Shown here one piece after another: positions 23,965 through 35,964 of a stretch of 64,000 nucleotides of DNA. Source of the stretch: Lomentospora prolificans (lineage: Eukaryota > Ascomycota > Sordariomycetes > Microascales > Microascaceae); contig JARFXM010000004.1 in the NCBI GenBank assembly GCA_029532625.1, positions 1,984,001 to 2,048,000 of the forward strand, given 5' to 3'. The stretch's first letter is position 1, and every line of letters starts with the position of its first letter. The position numbers were made by a program, and so were the translations under genes. Below the pieces are notes generated by a model. That model saw nothing but the letters and a program-made list of their open reading frames with translations, was not told where the DNA came from and did no database searches.

Positions 23965-26900
23965 GGCGATGGCTGACTCGTGGTGGCGGCGAATGGAGGG
24001 GAGGAATTGGAATGACAGAGTGATGTCGGCGTTGCTCCAGATGGCAGGAGTTGGACACAAGGGCAAAGCAGAACCGCAACCCCGAGGGGCTTGTCAGAGA
24101 TTCGAACAGGGCAGGTGCTCCTCTTTGATGACGACCTTTGATCTTTGGGAAAGAACCACAAACCAAAATTATCCTGGAAGCTTTTATGGTTCGATAGGAC
24201 GGTAATACGGCGAGCACTGGAGTTGGCAAATTTTATTAGGGCATTTATCCAGGGGATTCGTCACCTAATAGTTTGGGGGGTGTTTTTGGCCACCCGAGGG
24301 CAAACTTGGACGTTCCGAACCACACCCGCAGCCCCGGTGTCGCTGTTAAGGTCGGCGTTCCGGGCCCGAGTCAAATTTTGGTTCTTCTAGCTGGAACGTT
24401 CGCAATTGAGTCCGAATACAAACTTTGCCAACGCTGCACAAGGTCCAGAGTGAGAGAGGTAAGAGAGAGACGGGCACTCTCTCTACCGGAGATAGTGTCA
24501 ATTGATAGCTCTAGTTATATCCCGGACTGATAGCTTTTTTCTTTTTTTTTTCCACTTTTTCGTTGTGCTTGTTTTGTTTTCCTTCGGGTGTCTGGATATG
24601 ACTCCCAACCCAAGCACGGCATCAATCAAACCTAAAGAGGAGTTCGTCGGGTGGTCCTTAAGTCTTGTGGTTCAAGCTGGAGGGTCAGGTCGGTGAGGGT
24701 TCTAGGTAGAATCGGAGAATATGACAATGCTATTTGACAGCAGGGGTTTGACAGCAGGTAGACTGCACGGTGACAGCAAATTGGTGGAACCGTTTCTCGG
24801 AGATGGCGCCCTGCCGTTGGATGAAAGCTTTCTGCTGGCTGTGCTGTATGCTGCAGGGCCAAGAGAATAGCGACTTGGCCGAACTGAAGGTGAGGAAAAG
24901 GACGGGTTGCCAAGCACAAAGATAGTGGCTAGGCCAGAGAATAAAATTGAGAGGCCAGGGAGAATTGGCAAAGGGCTGGCAAAGAGGCGAGAAAAACGGA
25001 CACGGTGTGACCTCGACCACTTCGAATCCTGATGGACGGGGAACGTGAGAGCTCGAATAGACGGAGTCAGGAGGGTGGACACTTTGCCCCGCCCCCCCCC
25101 TTCCTCCTTCACCTCCGCGGTTCAGTGCTATCTAATCCAGTATTGCCGAGCCGTGCTCCTCAACTGGAGTGCTCCTTCCCCCAAGGCAAGGTTTCCCAGA
25201 AAGTCAAGCTCGTGCTCTGCTGGTAGCCGTCACGAGTGCGTGCTGTGCTGCTGGGCAAGATTGGATTTGTGGCTAGTCCTAAAACAATTAGACCGTCACG
25301 CTACTTGGGAAGCCATTGATCAATGATGTGTGAAGGATAATCACTAGATCCCGGGACATTCGATTTCGGCTCGTGGCACTCGCGCTCCAGTGCCCCTCAC
25401 ACACAATCAGGAGCTTGGCAGCTTTGCGGCTCCGCAATTTTTGGTTCACCAATGGGGACGCAGCTTATCGGTTTGCGCGAAAATCCCAGCCGTGCGCGAA
25501 TGGAGCGATCGGATTGATGGGATCGAGAAGGAGAAGGGTTGGTGTAAAATATATTCCGGGATCCACGAGCAATGTCGATGATTCTCCCGGTGATGGAGGA
25601 GCTTTTCCTCACGCTGACGGCAATAACGGGCGAACGATGACACTAGAATCCTACCATGATCTGATCTAGACTAGGAGCCAAGAAATAGCGAGAGTTAAAT
25701 GATCACCCAGGTTTTGGATGGGCCACATGCTGGCTTTAATGGATGAGCCGCCCCTGCAGCCAGCCAGCCCAGGACATCGGCTCGGTATTAATCCTGGACG
25801 CCCCTGGACGACGACCATCTTGGTGTCACACAAGGTGATGAAATCCCACGTCGGGTATACAGGAGGAATAAGACGGGCGAATTGACCGCATTCAAATGGC
25901 ACGCGAAGGAGGAGAGGGAAGAGACTTTGAAGATACCCAAGTCTCGAGCCCTTCATTTACTCGGCCTGTACTCCCAGAATGCCTACAAATATTGTGATAT
26001 CATTGATGTGTCGTCACCAGCCATGCATTATTGGAATCGTCGCCAGCAAAAGGTAGGACTACACAATGGGTTTTAACTTGGCACCTAAATATTAACCACT
26101 TTCATCGCCTGATGTCAAGCTGCCCTTCATAGGCTATACGCCCTGGGGCGATGGCGCGTACCAAGCAATGCCCACCTCCCTCGACCCTGAAAAGCATTCT
26201 CGCGCGCTCCGTAGGAACAGGGAACGTTAGTGATGCATTGTCTGGAGATGGAACCCAAAACTGTCTTTCTTCTTCCCGTCCTGTACAAATGGGCGCTTAA
26301 TATCATGTCTCTCCTGACCATGGCGTGTGTGAGCCCGCGGTGTTTCTGTTAGCGCCAGAGAGCAATTTGGACAGTCTCCGTCATCGGGTTCACTACGCTC
26401 AAAATAAAGATTCTCGAGGCGGTACGAAGTATAAGTATAGATTACGATTTCTGCTTTCCCCGGTCCCCTGTTGCGCTCGTGCACACGGGAGAAGCGGACT
26501 TGTACGGTTGAGCAAAATTGGTCTACCATCTCACAGTAGGCTCAAAACCACAGCCAGCGGTAAATGAGCCAGACCCCGCAAGACTGAGCGGTCCACGAGT
26601 CGCTGAATGACTACGTGTGGGAGATTCTTAGGAGGTTCTGGGGCGCAAGCCTTTACCAAACTTCGCGGGCTGTAAAAAACGACCTCATGGTTCCTTTGGG
26701 TCACAAAAGGCTGGAAAATTGGGTGACCATGATATCCTGAAGGGCTCGGCTGGGCTTCAACAGCCCTTTTACTGTCTAAATAAACGCACGAACCGCCCAT
26801 GTGGTCCGACGAGGTTCTAAGAGCGCATATTATTGTCAGGATCGTGGGATTACGCTTCATTATACGAAGGTACGGTGGCCCTTCATAGCACTGCTAACCT

Positions 26901-27096
26901 CTTCTTTTGGGTACGATCTTCATCTATCCGTTGGAAAGTAGGAGAGTGGGAGAGTCACTTCGGTGGGATGTGCAAACTGTTCTTCAGGACCTCTCCATAA
27001 AGATATCAATATTAATATCCATGGACGGGAGCTGTCGGTTAGTAGCTGGCGAAGCCCTCTCCAGCGTTCTCCTTGAGGATACACCATACAGTGTCC

Positions 27097-27110
27097 TTTA
27101 TATATAATAC
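27097..27110 (+). promoter_or_regulatory. TATA-like element upstream of UTP21
   Basis: The sequence TTTATATATAATAC is about 150 nt upstream of the UTP21 ATG. Its use is inferred only from position. Confidence 0.3.
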
Positions 27111-27157
27111 AGTACATAACGCACTGTTCTACGCCTAGCTCCCTTTATTCTTTTTTA

Positions 27158-27184
27158 ATGGGGTTGGTTTTGGGGAGCCGATAA
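27158..27184 (+). other. Possible 8-codon uORF before UTP21
   Basis: ATG to TAA encoding eight residues, ending 75 nt before the UTP21 ATG. It matters only if transcription begins upstream of 27158, for example from the TATA-like element at 27097. Confidence 0.3.
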
Positions 27185-27259
27185 CGATAAGAGAAAAAAA
27201 AAAAACCGAACAAGCTTCAACCGCGAACGCAGTTCACAGCGACACACAAGGAGTCACTT

Positions 27260-30200
27260 ATGACTTCGAATCCCGCAATGCCGCACTCAGACAACGGTGG
27301 CCCTTTGGCTAAACGCCAGAAGCGCGATGCGCAAGTGGCCAATTCCCAATCTCGCTCTCCCAAGAAGGCTTCTGCCATCTTCGCTCCATTCAGAGTAGGT
27401 ACTAGCATACGCAGCCGTTGCGACTTCGCAGGATCCTTTCCTTATGTCGCTAACTGTCACTTCCGTAGACCATAGGTCTAGTCTCTCCTACCGCCGTCCC
27501 GTTTACCTCCGCACCTCTCGGCAAGACTACCTTTCAGATCACCACCTCCGTCGGCCGAGCCTTGCAGACCTACGATCTCAAGCGCGGTTTGAATCTCGTT
27601 TTTGTTACCCGACCAGAGGTTCCGTACGATATCACCTCCACTGTTGCTTGGAAGCAGAAGGTCCTAGCCGCATGGGGGGACCGTAGTCATGGCGAAACGC
27701 AGGGTCTCTGGGTGTTCCAGAGAGGGAAAAAGGTCGCCGAACTGGAGTTACCCGAGGACCTCGACGAACCGATCAAGAAGATTCTAGTCTTTGGGTCCTG
27801 GATTGTAGCAAGTGCCGTAACTAGGGTTGAAGTTTGGAAATCGATCACCCTCGAGCACTATACGACCATTCGAACGGTACCAGCTCCTGACGGTGGAAAT
27901 GAGCTCACGGGCGGTGTGACGAACATGCCAACTTTCCTCAACAAGATTTTCGTTGGACGCAAAGACGGATGGGTCGAGATCTGGAACGTGAGCACCGGAA
28001 AGCTGATCTACACCATAGTTCCTCCTACCAAGGACGCCGGGTCCGTTACCTGTCTCCAACCTTCTACGGCTCTCGCCCTCCTCGCTGTCGCCTACTCCAA
28101 CGGCCCGCTTGTCATCCACGACGTTATTCATGATAGGCCGCTTATTGAACTAAATGCGGGTACCCCAGACACGCCTGTCTGCGCCATTACTTTCCGATCG
28201 GACGGCCTAGGCGCCGGCCAGGACGGACGAAAGGATGGCATCATGGCTACTGCCACATCCTCAACGGGCGATGTCACGTTTTGGGATCTCAACGGTGGTG
28301 GGAGGATTTCTGGTATTTTACGAAGCGCTCACAACCCCCCTTCCCGCGCTGGATCAGTTATAGGGGGCGGCATTAGCAAAATTGAGTTCCTCTATGGCCA
28401 GTCCGTTATCGTTTCCAGCGGTCTCGACAACTCCCTAAAGACGTGGATCTTCGACGAGACCCCTTTTTCCCCGGTGCCCCGAATCCTTCACACCAGGAGT
28501 GGGCACGCTGCACCCGTAAACTGCCTGCAGTTCTTGCCTACTGATTTCGACGGCGCTGAGGCCGGAAACAAGTGGCTTATCAGCGGTGGAAGCGACAGGA
28601 GTCTCTGGGGATGGAGCATGCGAAGGGACGGCCAGAGCACCGAGCTTAGCCAGGGCAATATTCGCAAGAAGGCGAAGAAGTACGGTATTTTATCTACCTC
28701 GGCCTTGACTCACGGCCCGAGTACGACACTTGAGGATATCAAGGCTCCAGAAATCACCTGCATTGCCAGTTCTCTCAATCGAGACGGAGGGATGGGTGCA
28801 CTGCCCGGAAAGCAAGCCATATGGAAGCGGGCTTCCAGGAAGGAACGGGCGAGGGATATCAAGCTTGATGCCGAAGTGAGTGGCATGACAGGTTGGGAAA
28901 GCGTGGTTACCGGCCACAAGAACGATTCGTTCGCGAGGACATGGTTTTGGGGCCGCAAACGAGCTGGACGCTGGATGTTCGAGACTGGTGACGGGAGCAA
29001 TGTATCCGCGGTCGCAATCAGCCCTTGTGGTAGCTTTGCTCTCGTTGGCTCCGCTGGTGGAACACTCGACATGTTCAACCTTCAATCCGGCATCCATCGC
29101 CAGCAGTTCCCATCGAAGCTTACGCCTGCTCAGGCGAGGCAACTCAAGATGCAGCAACTCAAGCAAGTGGATGACGTCGTGCATCTGCAGGCCAAGGTAA
29201 CCGGAAAGTTCATGCCCGGAACAGGCAGACATACTAAGGCCATCACGGGCATCATCGTCGACTCGACGAATAAGTTTGTTGTTTCGTGCTCCCTGGACGG
29301 CAAGGTCAAATTTTGGGATTTCCTCACGGGTAACCTGATGGACGAGATAGATTGGGCGCCCATGACGGCCATCACCGGTGTTCGCTATCATGCGGCGAAC
29401 GATCTCCTCGCCTTTTCTTGCGATGATGATTCGATCCGCGTGGTAGACATGGAGACGAAGAGGACGATTCGAGAGTTCTTAGGCTTTGAGAACGACATCA
29501 CGGACTTTTGCTTCTCAAACGACGGCCGTTGGATCATCGCAGCATCGGATGACTGTACTCTTCGGGTGTGGGATCTTCCTACGAGCCATTTAATCGATGC
29601 GATCCGCTTCGAGAACCCATGCAAAGCCGTCGCCATGTCCTCTAGTGGAGAGTACCTGGCTGCTTGTATTGAGGGACAGATGGGTGTAGGTATCTGGACG
29701 AACAAGTCCCTATTCCGACATGTGCCCACTCGACAGATTTCAGCGAAGGAGATTATTTCCGCCGCAGTGCCCACCGTTTCGGGCGAAGGCAATGAAGGTC
29801 TCCTTGATGCCGCATTCGAGGAGGATTCCGAGCCCGTCGAGGACCCCGCCGTCATTACTCCTGATCTGGACCAGCTAAGCGCGGAAATGACTACGCTTAG
29901 CTTAGTTCCCAAGTCGAGGTGGCAGACGCTATTGCACTTGGATCTCATCAAGCAGCGTAACAAGCCAAAGGAGGGGCCCAAGGCCCCGGAGAAGGCACCG
30001 TTCTTCCTCCCGTCTCTAGGTGGCCAGGGAGGGCCCAAGCAGGTCGAAGACAAGGCCACTAATCCGGAAGAGTCCAAGTCCAGAATTCTCAAGGTTGAAA
30101 TGGCGGCACGCCAGGAAGAGACATACACCACCAAACTTATTGCGGGGGCTACCACGGGAAACTGTAAGTTATCTGACGGCCCGGCCCATGCTATTATTGT

Positions 30201-30582
30201 TTGTTTTCTGAAACTAACTACTCGTTATCTTTTCTTAGATGATGACTTCATCGACCACCTCAAGTCCCTGCCACCCTCGGCCGCGGACCTTGAGCTTCGC
30301 TCCCTCTCCGTCGACGACAACGGCGATGAGTCTAGGAACGAGCTCCTTCACTTTATCCGGGCGCTCACGAGTCGCCTCGTGTCTAGGCGGGACTACGAGC
30401 TTACGCAGGCGTGGATGACTGTATTCTTGAGGCTGCATTTTGACGAGATTATGGAGCACGAGAGCGTGCTGAATGCGTTGAAGGTGTGGAAGGAGCAGCA
30501 GGAGAAGGAGGGCAGCCGGTTGGATGGGCTGGTCGGCTATTGTAGCGGTGTTGTCGGGTTCTTGAGAAGTCCCAGGACGTAG
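27260..30582 (+). CDS. UTP21: U3 snoRNP / SSU-processome WD40 protein UTP21 (WDR36)
   Basis: A nucleolar WD40 scaffold of the UTP-B subcomplex, needed for 18S pre-rRNA processing. Exons: 27260-27394, 27469-30163 and 30239-30582, giving 1057 aa. Intron 1 (74 nt) has a GTAGGT donor, CTAAC branch and GTAG acceptor; intron 2 (75 nt) has a GTAAGT donor, AACTAAC branch and TTAG acceptor, and is in frame without a stop. The N terminus carries a basic PLAKRQKR stretch. Two WD40 propellers follow, with clear repeats ending in VKFWDFLTG, RVVDMETKR and LRVWDLPTS. The C-terminal Utp21 domain includes FFLPSLGG and HLKSLPPSAADLELRSL, the latter characteristic of the family. It is somewhat longer than yeast Utp21 (about 940 aa). 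Confidence 0.96.
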
Positions 30583-33500
30583 GGGATGTTCGTTTGATGG
30601 AGCGGCCGAGGGTGCAAAAGTTCGTTATCTAGCATTTCCAGATGAAGTTAAAAGGTACACACTTAAAACGAGAGAAATCTTGGAGCGCGCGCGCAGCACA
30701 GTGAGGGTCCCCGACCCCTCGTAACTAGGTGAGCCGAATACTACGTTCGATTGGGTAAGTGGTTGTTCAATATATGATGACATACGATTAAAATCGTCGA
30801 CGACAGAACAGGGCGGGGCAAAGAAGGAAGGCTGCCACATTCGTACTGACCGTTGAACAAACGGGTTTGACGCCCTAGAGGGCGCATCTCTTGGACTGGA
30901 CTGCGAAAAAGAGTCATCTTGTTGCTACTCTATCAAGGTGTCGAGAAAACTGCCCTCGTTAGCCCGCAGCCAGGCCGAGAGAGCCCATGTCCCTGTCCTT
31001 GCCAACTGGGCGATGCCCGCCCATCAAAGACCAATTACTTCCGCGCCCTCCCGCTAACACGGAGCGGAAAGGCATGAAATCGCCAAAAAAGCAAGGACTC
31101 GATCTCGGGTTTGTTTCACGGTCCATGTTCTTCTTTGCTTTCCGCCCCCCGAAAACGAAGGCTGTTGCCTGCCAAGGTCGCACAGGCGGAGCGACTTATA
31201 ACGTGAGTACCTCGAGCGGCAGATGACCAGCACACACGCACACGCACACACACACTCACACACACCAACGCCGCCTGCGCCCCTCTGCCGGACATCAATG
31301 TCCTCTCGTGCGGATTTGTTCATGGAGCGGTCCACGAACTGGACCCTTCCTTCAAATGACGCTTCCCTAGGCAACCCTATTTTTGTGGATGCTATCACGA
31401 ACTTGGAACACTGGCGGCTCCGTGCGGGAGACTTTTCTCGGGCCATTGGGAACTTTTGGGAGGAATGCATGTGTGTGTGGACAAGGGGAAACCATTTCCC
31501 CCCCCTCCTTCTATGAAACATGAAAAGGATCTTTTATTTTATATCAATTGAGATGTTGAGATGACGAGATGAGGTTTTTTTGCTTCCTTCCAAGAGTACC
31601 AGGAAGTGGCCACTCGTTTTCGTGGAATCCTGAGCTGTTAGACGGGCTCGGATTAGAACCCGGGGGCGGCCGGATGCCAGGGCCAGCGCTGCGGAGGCGG
31701 CTGTGAGGTACCATCAGAGCCATTCGGGACGCAGCCAGGCCATGGTTTCCAAGAGCCTGCCCGGCGAGTAGATGAAAGACTGGGGACCCCAAATCCCATT
31801 CATGGCCGACTTGCTTCATTCTCGAGTTGATCGATTGGGTATCCATCTTGTCTGAACCATAATAGCTGACGCATGAGCAGCCCCGCGGCTATGCGAGCAT
31901 GGGGCACTCTCCTGGGGGTGGGAGGGGCGTGTGTTATTTGATGGGCTGGCCTGTCTGCCTGGCTAATACAGAAGTAGGGTAATAGCCATCACAATGACTT
32001 CTCACTTGGCAGCGCTGTGCCGGTTCCAAGGGGTACGCAATGTTTAGTTCATGAGATTGGCTGCATGGTATCGATCTGAGCCTCAAGAAGCCCCGGGACC
32101 TAAATCGGCGGGTGAAAAATGGTGGCTTGCGAAAAGATTAGGTGATAAGCTTGAATTATCCACATTGTTATGGCAATACTACGAAGCTCCTAGCTTGGTT
32201 CGGAGAGTCTGACTATTTCCGCGTCTCGATCAAGAGGATCAAGCCATGTGGCATATGAGAGCCACAGACAGTGTTGTTTCTGTAAAAGTTTGTACGCACG
32301 TAAGCAGCGAAGCGAGATCGATGCGTCGCACAATGATGGGATCCGCGCCTGTATGAAGGAGGCGCGGTTGAGAGTGGAGAGATTTTACTTCTGAACCCAA
32401 TGGATTACTTCTTCCAGGTGCGTGTTTCCAGTCCCAACGATGCCTGTATAACAAAGTTCTAGAAGGGTGGCTGTGTTGTAGCGTCTCTAGAGTCGTACGG
32501 CTGAATCATCACGATACGCCTCGATTCTACACCAGTTGAACGTCGACCGGGAAATCGCGGCTTGCTGATCTTGATTTTATCCTAGCCCTGTTCCTTGAAG
32601 CTTGGTCACTCGATCTATCCTAAGTTTGGATCGTGTACCAGGGATGACCACGTTTTCACCCTCAGGGTGCACGAGATCGGTGTAACACAAGAAAAGCCAC
32701 AAGGAGAAAGTTCCGTTCCGTCTGACGCTAGCCGCAGATGGGTCAATTGGCGGCGGGAGTGTGTATTGTCGTGTCGGCCGTACACTCAATATCGACGAAC
32801 TGGAGGATGGATAACCTATTTTTCTACTTGGAAAGCGCCCTCAGCCTTGGAGTTATTACACTCAAAACGTGTCGAGGCCAGGGTCAGAAGACACATCTGA
32901 CTCATCGTCATTCAATTGGAGAGACTGAGAGTGGTGATTGAGAAGCCATCACACCTCCATGTCAGTTGAACCGGATTTGAGGATAGCTCAAGGCCACCAC
33001 ATGAATTGACGTCGTTCGTGCAACCAAAATAAGAGAAAAGGAAAGGGATCAGGTCGGAAATCTGGCTGCCGAAGGGGGCCCCCGTGGACGTCACCATGGG
33101 GGAGAAAAGACCTTGATCGCGCCCCTGTGCTCCTTCCTACGGTGGGAAAATGTCGGGATGAAAGAAAGAACGGAGGATGAATGCTCTTGCTCCATCCAGG
33201 CGGAAAGCAAGGCAGAAGCATCAATATGCCAAAGTACCTCGTGCACGACGGGCCCCGCGAGATACAACCACTGCAACCATGATTGCAACTGTGGTGCCTA
33301 AGGTTCTTATTACCCGCCAACTCTTTTCCATTCCCGATATGGACATACCGGGTACAGGTACCAACATCAAAAGATAGCCTGTCAAGAGCCGGTGCTCCGT
33401 ATTAGAATCCATTCCTTCACGTAAGATGTTATACTTCCCGCCCGTGAAGCACCGGCGCTCACACCACAGCGCAGCTCCACACACACTCTCTGTCTGCTCG

Positions 33501-34057
33501 TTTAGGAACATTATGGCGATGCTACCGCCAATTGATGCTACCCGCCCAGCGGCGTATACACGACAATCTCAGGGTGAATCAGTGACTCACGCCGAACGCC
33601 AGACCCTTTTTCCACCTCCCAAACCTGGGCCCTCGGAATGTGTGGCGTGGCAAGGGTCATGCGTGCCTAAAGCCGAAAAAGGGTTTTATCCTGCGTGCAA
33701 AGACGTGAGAGACAAAGTCAAGCGCGTCGGGAATAGGCCAAGTTGCTGATCGACTTCCAAGGACCTGCGGAGGAGTGAAAAGATCCTGATAACGGGACAC
33801 CCTTCCTTTTTATCCCTTTGGGACCATGCATGCTCCACCCACCCACACAAACACTGCACAGACACATCCGTGGATGGAGCTACTCCGATCGTGGATCGTT
33901 TTATCTGGATGCCTAGTTTTTTAGACGTCGACAACGGTTGCAAAATAGCTGGGATCGTAATATTGGCCGGCTTTGCGTCCGGGTGAGTCCCTACACAACA
34001 CCTTACTATTATGGGAACTTGGGATGCGCAGCATAAAATAAGACACCCTGGATCGTG
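30583..34057. other. Intergenic region UTP21 to small Ser-rich gene
   Basis: No supported gene in 3.5 kb. It contains a (CA)n-type microsatellite at 31230-31266. Short frames on both strands have no recognisable features. The last part is the promoter of the gene at 34269. Confidence 0.6.
31230..31266. repeat. Imperfect (CA)n microsatellite
   Basis: Alternating CA with occasional CG and TC interruptions. Confidence 0.93.
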
Positions 34058-34065
34058 TATATAAG
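34058..34065 (+). promoter_or_regulatory. TATA box (TATATAAG)
   Basis: It lies about 210 nt upstream of the ATG at 34269. The leader between the two is C/A-rich and contains no ATG, so the start at 34269 is the first one available to a scanning ribosome. Confidence 0.6.
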
Positions 34066-34268
34066 TCGAGCCTCATCTCCCAGGCCAAACTTGTTGTTCT
34101 CGTCCAGGCATCAAAATCAAACCCACACATAGAACACTCCTGGGATCTCAGAATCCACTTACACCACTTACACCGCGAGTCTACCTCGACCACAAACCTC
34201 CCCTTCCAAGCTTAGCACTCTGATTTTCCGTATACTACCCCTTTTTTAGTCTTTCTAAAATAGCCATC

Positions 34269-34579
34269 ATGAACAACTTCGGTCACCACGGATCCGCTGT
34301 TCCCGCCGACCGGCGCCACACGCAACCCATCATCCAGGCCGCCCTCCAAAAGCCCACCCCCCAGCAGGTTTCCTCTTCCTCCTCCCAGAGCTCCAGCAAA
34401 CAAACCGACGGCGCCAGCGTGCGGTCCCAAGGCTCCTTTGCGAGCACCGTAAGCCTGATCAAGAAGCCCTTCCGCAGCTCTAGGGGGTGAGCTAGACAGA
34501 AACCAAACCATAAACGGGCTATAGCTTCCTTCCCGCCTCTCCTTCATGCAGAAAGGAGAGGTACCGAGAAAGCACATAG
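34269..34579 (+). CDS. Small Ser/Gln-rich basic protein (81 aa)
   Basis: Family not recognised. Exon 1 (34269-34486) encodes MNNFGHHGSAVPADRRHTQP followed by a Ser/Gln/Thr-rich tract and SLIKKPFRSSRG. Reading on without splicing stops at once (73 aa). A GTGAGC donor at 34487 and a TTCATGCAG acceptor ending at 34551 give a 65-nt intron; splicing adds KERYREST before a stop at 34579 (81 aa). There is no signal peptide or membrane segment, and the composition suggests an unstructured protein. The clear TATA box and ATG-free leader suggest an inducible, well-expressed gene; that is inference. The ATG context (gccatcATGa) is good. Confidence 0.6.
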
Positions 34580-35964
34580 CAATATCATCCACCACGCAAA
34601 ACACGACACCATGGAGGAAACGTTTGGAAGATTGTGTCATAGAGCAAGGGGAACGGGGATCAGGAAACACCTTGAGAATCCTTCTGGTTGACTATGTCCA
34701 CTGTTCTCATTTTTCCTCTCTACCCGATTCACCCTCCCATGAGCACTTCTTGTAAGAAAAAGGGGGGGACTTACTTTTCGCATTCCCGTTTTCCTTGCTC
34801 TATTGCATCAGTCCCCGAGAACACGGCGGCGTTCGAAGGAAAAGAAAGATCTCATGGCCCCCCCGCACCTCCCTTCTTCTTGTAAGTCCCGCCGCGCGAG
34901 TCTCCCCTGAAGAGACAGGATGGATGGAAACTTCGCACAAGATAGAGCGGACAAAAAGAGAGGGGAGGAGCCGGGGATAACACTATCTTCGAGTCCTGAG
35001 GGGTTAAAGACCAACAAGGTCCCGAGATTTTAGTCCGCTAATCCTCAATTTCGGGGCATCGGTTCCTACATTTCCATTTCATTTCCTTACTTTTGTCTCG
35101 TTGCCTCTTCTTTTTTTTTCTTTTTCTCTCTACTGCTTTATGCGTTTCCTTCTCGCTTCGCCTTCTCTTACACGTTGTTTCCGGGACCTTGGGATTGGTG
35201 ATGGCACCTTCATCTTTACAACAAAAATGGGAGCGGGGGTTACAATTGCACTCCTCAACATTTCCATCCATCAATCTGGCCATCGCACTGTTTAGCAGAA
35301 GAAAAGGCCGAAAGGGCCATGAAATTCGACGACGGAAAGAAGACCCGAGCAAAGTTTGTTTGCCACGAGTCGATTGCTGGAACATACGCTCTTAGATTGC
35401 CTTGAATAATCATCTCTATCGTTGATCTGAACCTCTTAAGTTCACTCTAGGTTTGGGTACCAAATTCATCCAATGTAACCAGCAACTGGCACCGATGCGT
35501 TTTTATAATGTCGGGTTCGCATGAATGGATTCATTCGAAAGCTAGAGCGGCACTTCCGAATACGCGCCGGTAAAAATGCAAGGCTCGTTTTGTGCAACCC
35601 ACTCGTCTCATGACCTATGCGATAATAGTGTCGGCTCTTACCGAATCGCGGCTTGTGGTTCCTTCGAGTTTGGCCAGACAAAGTTGGTCTTGACGGGTTG
35701 TGTCCTCTTCCCGGGTGAGCGCGCTGAAAGGAGCAAGGTTCCACCCTGGCTGCCTGGGATAAAAACACATCAAAGGCGTTGCCACGATCTCAACGCGACA
35801 TCCCTCTCTTGGCACGACAAAACCCGAAATGCCTTACGAGCCCATATTCGACCGCCGCACAGATGCGACCGCACGACTCAGAAAACCCGCAACATACCAG
35901 GTATATCTTACTCATGCCTCAAACAACTTGACCAGTCCTTGCGAGGCAGCCATGGAATTGCGGG
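34580..35964. other. Convergent intergenic region, no supported gene
   Basis: 1.4 kb between the 3' ends of the small Ser-rich gene and ASK1. The open frames are short or low complexity (Lys/Arg-rich and Ser/Leu/Phe-rich complementary pairs near 35040-35390). Confidence 0.6.

Larger units (their letters stand above)
23965..27259. other. Divergent intergenic region VIP1-UTP21
   Basis: 3.3 kb between two outward-transcribed genes. Open frames on both strands lack recognisable features. A TTTATATATAATAC element lies at 27097-27110, about 150 nt before UTP21, and is followed by an 8-codon upstream frame (27158-27184). Confidence 0.55.

Noticed and set aside
24001..24066. Upstream in-frame ATG of VIP1 at 24066
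   Set aside because: It would add 34 residues (MPLCPTPAIWSNADIT...) with no family character; the ATG at 23964 starting MDPSNSSS is preferred, though not proven.
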